Shown in pieces: positions 1-6,324 of a stretch of 11,577 bases of DNA (position 1 is the first letter of the stretch; the number at the start of each line of letters is the position of its first letter). Source of the stretch: Actinomycetota bacterium (GTDB lineage Bacteria; Actinomycetota; Thermoleophilia; RBG-16-64-13); the NCBI GenBank assembly GCA_003157225.1, contig PMIZ01000202.1:1-11577 (forward strand), read 5' to 3'. The translations under genes and the position numbers were made by a program. The notes beneath the pieces are model-generated. The model was not told the origin of the DNA and did not search any database. It worked only from the letters and a program-made list of their open reading frames with translations.

Positions 1-399
1 CTCGACTCGAACCCGACGAAGCTCCTGCAGATCGTCCACATTGGCAAGCAGACGCTCATCACCCGAGGAGCCCTGACCACGTTCAGCATTGCGAACGACA
101 TCGCCAAGTACTTCGCTATCATCCCCGCGGCTTTCGCGGCCACCTATCCCCAACTCGACACCCTGAACGTCATGCGGCTGCACTCACCGACGAGCGCGAT
201 TCTCTCCGCGGTCATCTTCAACGCACTCATTATCGTCGCACTCATCCCGCTCGCGTTGCGCGGCGTCAAGTACCGGGCGCTGCCCGCGGGGCTCCTTCTC
301 AGGAACAACCTGCTCATCTACGGGGTTGGCGGCCTGATCGTACCGTTTGTGGGCATAAAGCTCCTGGACCTCTTGCTCACGGCCATCCACGTCGTCTAG
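1..399 (+). CDS. kdpB: Potassium-transporting ATPase subunit B, C-terminal part
   Basis: This is the last 132 residues of KdpB, the P-type ATPase subunit that hydrolyses ATP to drive K+ import in the KdpFABC complex of the cytoplasmic membrane. The frame is open from base 1, so the phosphorylation and nucleotide-binding domains lie upstream of the window. Recognisable family segments are [37 protein letters not shown], the helix around [20 protein letters not shown], and the final [20 protein letters not shown], which together form the last membrane helices. Spacing and order match the KdpB C-terminus, so the end looks intact. kdpC follows 12 bases after the TAG stop, as expected for one transcript. 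The operon promoter is not in the window. Identification is near certain; only the N-terminal truncation by the window edge limits it. Confidence 0.97.
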   Translation, partial: LDSNPTKLLQIVHIGKQTLITRGALTTFSIANDIAKYFAIIPAAFAATYPQLDTLNVMRLHSPTSAILSAVIFNALIIVALIPLALRGVKYRALPAGLLLRNNLLIYGVGGLIVPFVGIKLLDLLLTAIHVV

Positions 400-411
400 A
401 AGCGTGAACCT

Positions 412-1062
412 ATGAGAACTGCGGAGCATATGGAAGAAGAGCAGGTCACCCCGGCCGAAACGACCGAGAGCGGTGCTCTGAGGCGTTTCGGCAGGTACGC
501 TTGGCAGAGCGTCGCGATGCTCATCTGCCTTACCATTCTGGTGGGCGTGATCTACCCCTTGTTCATCACCGGTATTGGGCAGGCCGCATTCCACCACAAG
601 GCCAACGGAAGCCTGATCCAGCAAGGCGGCGCCATCGTCGGCTCGTCGCTCATAGGCCAGCCCTTCAGCGATCCAGGCTATTTCTGGTCGCGACCCTCGG
701 CTACCGGCGGAGGACCGTACAACGCCGACGCGTCTGGCGGATCGAACTTGGGGCCGACGAACCCGGCTCTGCTAAAGCTTATCGCCGACCGCATAGCCGC
801 GCTTCGCGCCGCGGACCCGGGCAACGAACTGCCGGTTCCCATTGATCTCGTCACGGCTTCGGCCAGCGGGCTCGACCCGGACATCAGCCCGGCGGCGGCC
901 GCCTATCAGATCGGCAGAGTCGCCCGCGTTCGCGGACTCTCGCAGGCCACCGTCGAAGCGCTGGTGCAGAAGTACACTAGAGGGAGGCAATTCGGCTTTC
1001 TGGGAGAACCTCGAGTGAACGTGCTCGAGTTGAACCTCGCGCTTGACGCATTGACCAAGTAG
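412..1062 (+). CDS. kdpC: Potassium-transporting ATPase subunit C
   Basis: KdpC, 216 residues, is the single-helix subunit of the KdpFABC K+ pump; it is thought to stabilise the complex and assist ATP binding by KdpB. One membrane helix lies at about residues 31-53, preceded by a cytoplasmic arm of about 30 residues and followed by the extracytoplasmic domain. The family signature is present: ANGSLIQ at 64-70, [10 protein letters not shown] at 76-85, YFWSRPSAT at 90-98, [17 protein letters not shown] at 102-118, and C-terminal [14 protein letters not shown] at 412 is preferred because it stands 12 bases after the kdpB stop, although its ribosome site (GAAG) is weak and translation may be coupled to kdpB. 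ATG at 430 has GGAG only 3 bases upstream, too close, and would shorten the N-terminal arm. Nothing looks broken. Confidence 0.97.
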   Translation: MRTAEHMEEEQVTPAETTESGALRRFGRYAWQSVAMLICLTILVGVIYPLFITGIGQAAFHHKANGSLIQQGGAIVGSSLIGQPFSDPGYFWSRPSATGGGPYNADASGGSNLGPTNPALLKLIADRIAALRAADPGNELPVPIDLVTASASGLDPDISPAAAAYQIGRVARVRGLSQATVEALVQKYTRGRQFGFLGEPRVNVLELNLALDALTK

Positions 1063-1074
1063 CCGGGACCGTGA

Positions 1075-3786
1075 ATGCAAGAACCTCGTCGGCCTGATCC
1101 GGACAAGCTCCTGGAGCAGATTCAGGAGCAGGATCGCCGTGCCTCTCGCGGCAGGCTGAAGATCTTCTTTGGATACATTGCCGGGGTCGGCAAGACCTTC
1201 GCGATGCTCGACGCCGCCCAGCGCCTGGCCGCCGCGGGCACCGACGTCGTGGTGGGCTACGTGGAGACCCACGGCCGCGCCGAAACCGACGCCCTACTGG
1301 CAGGTCTCGAGGCGCTTTCTCCGCTCATGGTGGAACACCGTGGCATCAAGCTACGCGAGTTCGATCTGGATGCCGCGCTGGCGCGGCATCCCGCCGTGGT
1401 GCTGGTAGACGAGTTGGCCCACACGAACGCACCCGGACTGCGGCACCGCAAACGCTGGCAGGACGTGGAAGAGCTTCTGGAGGCCGGCATCGGTGTGTTC
1501 ACCACGATGAACGTGCAGCACCTGGAGAGCCTCAACGACGTCATCCGCGACGTCACTGGCATCCAGGTGAAGGAGACGGTGCCCGACGGCATCTTCGACG
1601 AAGCCGATTCGGTGGAGGTTATCGATCTCCCTCCCGGCGAGCTTCTCGAGCGCCTGCGTCAAGGGAAAGTGTACATGGCCACCCAAGCGGCCCACGCCAT
1701 GGAGCACTTCTTCAACGGGCCGAATCTGGGAGCACTTCGCGAGATCGCTCTTCGCCGCACCGCGGACCGTATCCATGGTCACATCGAAAGCAGCCAGCTC
1801 GAAAAGGACGTCCGTCACCAGATATGGCGCATCACCGACACGCTTCTGGTGTGCGTAGGGCCGAGCCCGACCTCGGCCAAGGTCATACGGGTGTCGAAGC
1901 GCATGGCGGCCTCCATCAATGCTCGCTGGATAGCCGCGAGCGTCGAGACCACCCGCACTCGCAGCATGAGCGAGGGGCAGCGGCTGCGGCTGAACGAGAA
2001 CATGCAGTTGGCCCAGGGGCTGGGGGCTGAGACCGTCTCCTTGAGCGGCGACGACGTGGCCGAAGAGGTAGTGAGCTATGCCCAGTCTCAGAATGTCACC
2101 CGCATAGTCATAGGTAAGTCCCGGCAGAGCAGGTGGCGCGGCTTGATTCGACCGAACATCGTAAGCCAATTGCTCGAGAAGAGCGGCGACATCGACATCT
2201 ACGTGATCCAGGGGATGGGGGAGACGGGCGAGGCGCCTCTGCAGGCTCGCCCGGCGCCCGTACGGCGCTGGCGGCCCTACGCTGCAACGATCGGCCTGGT
2301 GGTGGTGGCCTGGGTAGCGGCCCTGCTGCTGCAGCAAGCCAACCTGTCGGAAGCAAACAAGGCAGTCGTCTTCTTCCCGGCGGTCGTATTGGCCGCCATG
2401 TGGTGGGGGCTGGGGCCGGGCGTGGTGGCGGCGGTGGCCTCGGTCCTCGCCTTCGACTTCTTCTTCGTCCCTCCCTACTACACCTTTGCCGTACGGGATA
2501 TCCAGTACTTCTTTACTCTGTTGGTGCTTGCCGTCGTAGCCCTCCTCGTCGGCACGCTGGCCGCACGTTTGCGCAGGCAGGTCCAGACCTCGCGCGTGCG
2601 GGAGAAGAGGCTGGAGGTGCTCTACAGGCTAAGCCACTCCCTCTCGGGCATCTCGGGGGCCCAACAGCTGGCTGTGGCAGCGCAGCAGCAGGTCGCGACC
2701 ATCCTGGGTGGGGCCGTGAGCATCTACCTTCCCGATGGGACGCTGCTCGAGCCCGTGGTGTCGACCACCGGTGGGCAGATGGCTTCCCACCACGAGCTGG
2801 CCGTCGCCACGTGGGCCTACGAGCATGGCCAGATTGCCGGCAACGGAACAGATACCCTTCCTGATGCTCGTGCGATCTATCTTCCCCTCAAGACCCCTCA
2901 GGCTACGGTGGGAGTGCTCGCAGTCGAACCGCCTCGCACGGGCTTCTTCTTCTCGCCGGATAGACGCCAACTGCTTGAGACCGTCGCCGGCCAGATCGGC
3001 ATCGCGCTCGAGCGGGACCAACTCGCCGAGCAGCGGAGCAGCGCCCTCGTCGACGCTGAGACGGAGAAGATGCGCAGCTCTCTTCTCAGCTCCGTGTCCC
3101 ACGACCTCCGCACCCCGCTCGCGGTCATAGCCGGAACGAGCAGCACGCTCCTCGAGATGGGCGACAACGCCGACCGCTCCACGCGCCAAGCGCTTCTCAC
3201 CGAGGTCTACGACGAATCCAACCGGCTGACTCGTCTCGTGGAGAACCTTCTCAGCATCACTCGGCTGGAGTCGGGGCTCACAGTCGTGGAGAAGGAATGG
3301 TTCCCGGTGGAAGACGTGGTGGGGTCGGCGCTCGGCCGGCTACGCAAGGAGACGGCCGGCAGGAGCATCAACATAGCCATTCCGCCCGAGTTGCCCCTGG
3401 TGCCGCTCGACGGCGTGTTGATCGACCAAGTGCTCTTCAATCTTCTCGACAACGCGCTCAAGTACTCTCCGGCCGGATCTCCTATCGACATCTCGGCGCG
3501 AGGCGAGCAGGGGAGCGTGGTCATCGAGGTCGCCGACCGGGGGTCTGGCCTGGCAGAGGGTGAGCACGAGCAGATCTTCGAGAAGCTCCATCGCGGAATG
3601 GCTTCCAAAGAGGGCGGCCGCGGGGCCGGCCTGGGGCTGGCTATCGCCAGGGCCATCGTGGACGCGCATGGGGGCAGCATTTGGGCTGCCGCGCGGCTGG
3701 GGGGCGGCGCCTTGTTCTCTTTCCGCCTGCCCGTTGGGTCCACGCCTGATGTCCCTCACGAGGATGAAGCGGATGAAGCCAGATGA
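1075..3786 (+). CDS. kdpD: Osmosensitive K+ channel histidine kinase KdpD
   Basis: KdpD, 903 residues, is the membrane sensor kinase that phosphorylates KdpE when K+ is limiting. Domains in order: the KdpD N-terminal domain (about 20-235) with P-loop GVGKT at 37-41 and VVLVDELAHTNAPG at 108-121; a universal-stress-protein-like domain (about 250-380); a DUF4118 region with four helices at about 402-497; a GAF-like domain (about 515-650); a HisKA H-box SSVSHDLRTPL with His676 as the predicted phospho-acceptor; and a HATPase_c domain with N box NLLDNALKYSP (789-799), DRGSGL (821-826) and GAGLGLAIARAIVDAHGG (850-867). Length is close to the roughly 890 residues usual for full KdpD. kdpC ends 12 bases upstream, and the stop overlaps the kdpE start (ATGA, 3783-3786), so translation of the pair is probably coupled. 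All catalytic motifs are intact. The c-di-AMP site described for Staphylococcus aureus KdpD is not conserved. Confidence 0.97.
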   Translation: MQEPRRPDPDKLLEQIQEQDRRASRGRLKIFFGYIAGVGKTFAMLDAAQRLAAAGTDVVVGYVETHGRAETDALLAGLEALSPLMVEHRGIKLREFDLDAALARHPAVVLVDELAHTNAPGLRHRKRWQDVEELLEAGIGVFTTMNVQHLESLNDVIRDVTGIQVKETVPDGIFDEADSVEVIDLPPGELLERLRQGKVYMATQAAHAMEHFFNGPNLGALREIALRRTADRIHGHIESSQLEKDVRHQIWRITDTLLVCVGPSPTSAKVIRVSKRMAASINARWIAASVETTRTRSMSEGQRLRLNENMQLAQGLGAETVSLSGDDVAEEVVSYAQSQNVTRIVIGKSRQSRWRGLIRPNIVSQLLEKSGDIDIYVIQGMGETGEAPLQARPAPVRRWRPYAATIGLVVVAWVAALLLQQANLSEANKAVVFFPAVVLAAMWWGLGPGVVAAVASVLAFDFFFVPPYYTFAVRDIQYFFTLLVLAVVALLVGTLAARLRRQVQTSRVREKRLEVLYRLSHSLSGISGAQQLAVAAQQQVATILGGAVSIYLPDGTLLEPVVSTTGGQMASHHELAVATWAYEHGQIAGNGTDTLPDARAIYLPLKTPQATVGVLAVEPPRTGFFFSPDRRQLLETVAGQIGIALERDQLAEQRSSALVDAETEKMRSSLLSSVSHDLRTPLAVIAGTSSTLLEMGDNADRSTRQALLTEVYDESNRLTRLVENLLSITRLESGLTVVEKEWFPVEDVVGSALGRLRKETAGRSINIAIPPELPLVPLDGVLIDQVLFNLLDNALKYSPAGSPIDISARGEQGSVVIEVADRGSGLAEGEHEQIFEKLHRGMASKEGGRGAGLGLAIARAIVDAHGGSIWAAARLGGGALFSFRLPVGSTPDVPHEDEADEAR

Positions 3787-4652
3787 GCCCGCAACGCGGC
3801 CAGGACGCCCGTGACTCCGGCAAGGCCAGGATCTTGGTCATCGAAGACGACACCCCCATGCGACGCTTCTTGCGAGCCGCGCTCAGCAACGAGGGCTACC
3901 AGGTGGTCGAGGCCGAGACGGGGCAGGCCGGACTTACCAGCCTTCTCTCGCACATACCGGACCTCATACTCCTCGATCTCGGGTTGCCCGACATGGACGG
4001 TACGAGCATTCTGGAGCGGGTGAGGGAGTGGTCGCGCGTTCCCATCGTGGTTCTCTCTGCCCGGGGACAAGAGGCCGACAAGGTGGACGCGCTCAATCTG
4101 GGCGCCGACGACTACCTGACCAAGCCTTTCGGGGTTCCAGAGCTTCTCGCCCGCATACTGGTCGCGTTGAGGCACGCGACCCAACTCAGAGACGCTGCCG
4201 GGGAGCAGGCCGCGCAGTTTCTTACCGGGGACATAGCGGTTGATCTCGGCCGCAGGCGGGTGATGGTCCGAGGCGAGGTCGTGCATCTCACACCCATCGA
4301 GTACCGGCTGCTTGCCACCTTCGTCCGCAATCCCGGGCGAGTGCTCACGCACGCGTACCTTCTGCGCGAGGTCTGGGGCCTCTCCGGGACCAGCCAGGCC
4401 CACTACTTGCGCATCTACGTGGCCAGCCTACGCAAGAAGCTCGAGGTCGATCCGGCCGGGCCTCGCGTCGCCCTCCGCGGGTCGCGAGGCCGCCCGCCGC
4501 CTGATCCACCACCGTCCCACCCAGCCGCCCAGGAACTGCGCCACGGCGAAGGTGAGGCAAGTGAAGGGGATGAACTTCCACGACAAGTGCGCCTCCCACC
4601 GCGCCAGGAAGACCAGTGGCACGGGAAGGTGGATGGCAAGGAACCAGCGTAG
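3783..4652 (+). CDS. kdpE: KdpE response regulator with replaced C-terminus
   Basis: This is the OmpR/PhoB-type regulator that activates kdp transcription when phosphorylated by KdpD. Residues 16-128 form the receiver domain: acidic pair D22-D23, phospho-acceptor D65 (LILLDLGLPDMDG), S92 and K114 (DDYLTKPF). Residues about 145-228 form the winged-helix domain, with LTPIEYRLL, NPGRVLTHAYLLREVWG and HYLRIYVASLRKKLEVDP. The start ATG overlaps the kdpD stop. Homology stops at R228 (base 4466). KdpE normally continues with about a dozen residues ending in a T-E-x-G-x-G-Y-R wing strand; this is absent here in all three forward frames, and 61 unrelated Pro/Arg-rich residues follow, antisense to the gene at 4428-4736. 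The family's usual length is about 225-235; this frame gives 289. Either the gene has lost its 3' end by deletion or rearrangement, or the assembly is wrong here. The missing wing would be expected to weaken DNA binding. Confidence 0.9.
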   Translation: MSPQRGQDARDSGKARILVIEDDTPMRRFLRAALSNEGYQVVEAETGQAGLTSLLSHIPDLILLDLGLPDMDGTSILERVREWSRVPIVVLSARGQEADKVDALNLGADDYLTKPFGVPELLARILVALRHATQLRDAAGEQAAQFLTGDIAVDLGRRRVMVRGEVVHLTPIEYRLLATFVRNPGRVLTHAYLLREVWGLSGTSQAHYLRIYVASLRKKLEVDPAGPRVALRGSRGRPPPDPPPSHPAAQELRHGEGEASEGDELPRQVRLPPRQEDQWHGKVDGKEPA

Positions 4653-4736
4653 CGAGAGCTTTCTCGTGTGCGCTCGGTAGAAGCCGAACGGCAGAGTGAG
4701 CACGAACACGAACGCGAGCACTTCCACGAGGGTCAA
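4428..4736 (-). CDS. Small three-helix membrane protein, function unknown
   Basis: This 102-residue protein is predicted to have three membrane helices: about residues 2-19, 30-46 (WFLAIHLPVPLVFLARW) and 55-75 (FIPFTCLTFAVAQFLGGWVG), joined by short basic loops (FYRAHTRKLSLR) and ending in an Arg-rich tail. I do not recognise a named family. The TTG at 4736 is chosen because GGAGG (4745-4749) stands 8 bases before it and because the helix begins directly after it; the ATG at 4853 would add 39 polar, low-quality residues and has no such site. The reading frame overlaps the 3' part of kdpE on the opposite strand by 225 bases, and its last dozen codons are antisense to conserved kdpE codons. Its natural 3' end may therefore also have been lost, with a stop borrowed from kdpE antisense. 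The strong start and the hydrophobic pattern favour a real gene. Confidence 0.7.
   Translation of the reverse strand: MTLVEVLAFVFVLTLPFGFYRAHTRKLSLRWFLAIHLPVPLVFLARWEAHLSWKFIPFTCLTFAVAQFLGGWVGRWWIRRRAASRPAEGDARPGRIDLELLA
4459..4491. repeat. GC-rich inverted repeat at the kdpE break point
   Basis: Two perfect 9-base arms, GGCCTCGCG (4459-4467) and CGCGAGGCC (4483-4491), are separated by 15 bases that contain a further CCC/GGG pairing (4471-4473 with 4479-4481). The hairpin starts within the last conserved kdpE codons and lies between the apparent homologous ends of two convergent genes. No T-run follows on either strand, so it is not a classic intrinsic terminator. It could still slow polymerase at the convergence point, or mark a deletion hotspot or an assembly or sequencing skip. 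Confidence 0.6.
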
Positions 4737-4744
4737 CCGACTTG

Positions 4745-4749
4745 CCTCC
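4745..4749 (-). promoter_or_regulatory. Ribosome binding site deciding a TTG start
   Basis: On the - strand GGAGG is followed after 8 bases by TTG at 4736-4734. It is among the clearest Shine-Dalgarno matches in the window, and it moves the start of the small membrane protein 39 codons downstream of the nearest ATG in the same frame. Confidence 0.75.
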
Positions 4750-4888
4750 GGCGGGCGGCGAGACTTCCCATGTCGGGGGTAGCGTACCAGAAGCCCGGCA
4801 AGCCACTTCGCGCGCCGAGCTCTCAACCTATCCGTCCCGCTCGTCGATACCACTGAGGCCGGGGTTTCGAGCCACCGTGGGGGGCGTG

Positions 4889-6046
4889 ATGAGCGGCGAA
4901 CAGAAGACGGTTCTGCTGAACGGAGGGAGAGAGTGCCAGGTCGCGCTGGTGGACGGCGCGACCGGCTTCATGACGGGCCTTCTGGGCGGTGCCACCGCCA
5001 AGACCGGTACTGCCACCCTCCGCGTCGTCAAGAACAACGCCGCCGAGCCTTTCGTGGCGGTCTTCATCGGGGGCAAGCACGTCGGCTTCGTGTCACGAAT
5101 GGACGCTCCGGGCCTGCTGCCGGCCCTAGCGTCGTGCGAGCAGGAGGGCGCGATGGCGCAAGCGCGCGGGTTAGTGACCACTCCCTCCGACGCCGCGGGG
5201 GCACCAGCCATGAAACTGAGCTTGGCCCAACCCGGCCAACTGCTGACTGCGAAGACGGGCGAAACACCGCTACCTTCAGGTAGTCTCCCCGCTCCGCCTA
5301 GGGCGGAACCGGCGTCGCGGCCGGGCCCGGCGCAGACGCAACCCACGGAAATCCTGGGGTTGCCCTCACGGCCGTCGAGCGGGCCGGCCACGCTGGGCTT
5401 GGGGCTCGCTCCCATCGTAGTCCCCGCGATCGTCGATGGTCCGCGGCAACTGTACCCTGGATCGGCGGGCAACTGGCAAACGACCACGTACTGCCCGAGG
5501 TGCGGCGCGCCGCTCCAAAATGCGGGGTCGCGCTGTCGCTGCGAGTACGTCTTGGATGCGCGAGCCGCCACCGTAGTGGGGGACAGGCTTGTCGGCCGCT
5601 CGCCGATGGTATTGCCTTGCGGCTGCGTTGTCTGCGGCAAGGATGCCGCGAACGGGCGCCGGATCAACAGGACACTCTATGCGTGTCCGTTCTGGATCAT
5701 CTTGGTCATACTCTTCTCCCTGCTTCTTGGAGTGATCGTGTACCTGATCGCCAGGAAGCCGTTGGAGTTGAGCTACTCGTTGTGCAGCGAATGTGCCCAG
5801 TCGCGAGCAACCAAGAGATGGATTGCGATCGGGGGATGGCTGCTGTTCGTGCTGCTGGTCGCGGCCGCCATAGCCACAGGCTCCATGCTCCTAGTGATCT
5901 TGATGATCGTCGCCTTCGTCGGCGCGCTGACGATGTCGGTTCTGGCGGGATCCCGTCTAAGGGTGAGCGGCTATCAAGCAGGGGTCTTCACGGTCAAGGG
6001 CGCAGGTCCAACCTTCTTGACGGCGCTTGGACGAAGCGTCAGCTAG
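4889..6046 (+). CDS. Membrane protein with HIRAN-like domain and zinc-ribbon cysteines
   Basis: 385 residues, no named family recognised. Residues about 10-98 resemble the HIRAN-like modules of many actinobacterial proteins: LRVVKNN, then VAVFIGGKHVGFVSRMDAPGL at 56-76, matching the usual pattern of an asparagine-containing strand followed by VaVyidGxxVGyls. Residues about 100-195 are a Pro/Ala/Gly-rich linker, probably unstructured. A zinc ribbon follows (C202, C205, C216, C218: YCPRCGAPLQ...CRC), then a second cysteine cluster (C244, C246, C249 and C299, C302) that flanks a hydrophobic helix at about 268-288; two more helices lie at about 311-330 and 333-352. The tail FTVKGAGPTFL resembles the end of zinc-ribbon membrane proteins I recall from planctomycetes and related bacteria. 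ATG 4889 has a G-run (4879-4884) 4 bases upstream; GTG at 4886 or 4877 are alternatives. Role unknown; a membrane-anchored ligand-sensing or binding protein is only a guess. Confidence 0.8.
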   Translation: MSGEQKTVLLNGGRECQVALVDGATGFMTGLLGGATAKTGTATLRVVKNNAAEPFVAVFIGGKHVGFVSRMDAPGLLPALASCEQEGAMAQARGLVTTPSDAAGAPAMKLSLAQPGQLLTAKTGETPLPSGSLPAPPRAEPASRPGPAQTQPTEILGLPSRPSSGPATLGLGLAPIVVPAIVDGPRQLYPGSAGNWQTTTYCPRCGAPLQNAGSRCRCEYVLDARAATVVGDRLVGRSPMVLPCGCVVCGKDAANGRRINRTLYACPFWIILVILFSLLLGVIVYLIARKPLELSYSLCSECAQSRATKRWIAIGGWLLFVLLVAAAIATGSMLLVILMIVAFVGALTMSVLAGSRLRVSGYQAGVFTVKGAGPTFLTALGRSVS

Positions 6047-6061
6047 GCACCGATCACGCTG

Positions 6062-6310
6062 GTGCAGCAGATTTCGTTCCCCGCGTTTCTGGGCGGGATC
6101 GTGCTGGACCCCTTCGTGCCGCAGCACACCGGGAGGCTACTTCTCGCGGTTGCGGCGTGCCTCTCTCTCATTGTGACAATCAGCGCGGAAACGGTGCGCC
6201 GCTGGATGCTGGGAGTGGGCCCTCGGCAAGATTACCCGTTGGCCATTGGCGGCCGGATTGTCGTCATAGATATCGTGCTCACGCTCCTGGTCGCGCTTCG
6301 CGTTTTCTGA
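6062..6310 (+). CDS. Small membrane ORF, function unknown
   Basis: 82 codons with hydrophobic segments at about residues 5-14, 24-42 (LLLAVAACLSLIVTISAET) and 62-80 (GGRIVVIDIVLTLLVALRV), and a basic loop RRWMLGVGPRQDYP. Third codon positions are mostly G or C, as in neighbouring genes, which favours real coding. The GTG start at 6062 has no visible ribosome site. The frame is the same as that of the gene upstream, from which it is separated by the TAG at 6044-6046 and five sense codons. It could be a coupled downstream gene, the remnant of a longer membrane protein that lost its 5' part, or a read-through extension. I do not recognise a family. A convergent gene ends 14 bases beyond it. Confidence 0.5.
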   Translation: MQQISFPAFLGGIVLDPFVPQHTGRLLLAVAACLSLIVTISAETVRRWMLGVGPRQDYPLAIGGRIVVIDIVLTLLVALRVF

Positions 6311-6324
6311 AGCGTGCGCCGGGC

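Noticed and set aside
1351..2337. Long open frame of 328 codons on the - strand within kdpD
   Set aside because: It is antisense to well-conserved kdpD domains; the translation is His/Arg/Gln-rich with no family pattern, as expected opposite a high-GC gene.
4742..4888. Extension of the zinc-ribbon protein to an ATG at 4742
   Set aside because: The extra 49 residues have low-complexity composition and would fill the whole divergent promoter region; ATG 4889 sits directly before the recognisable domain.
4750..4888. Promoters for the divergent genes
   Set aside because: I looked for -35/-10 pairs with 16-18 base spacing on both strands and found none better than chance in this GC-rich stretch.
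6311..6324. Possible terminator between the convergent ends at 6310 and 6325
   Set aside because: Only a 5-base GCCGG/CCGGC pairing with a 10-base loop is present and there is no T-run; too weak to call.
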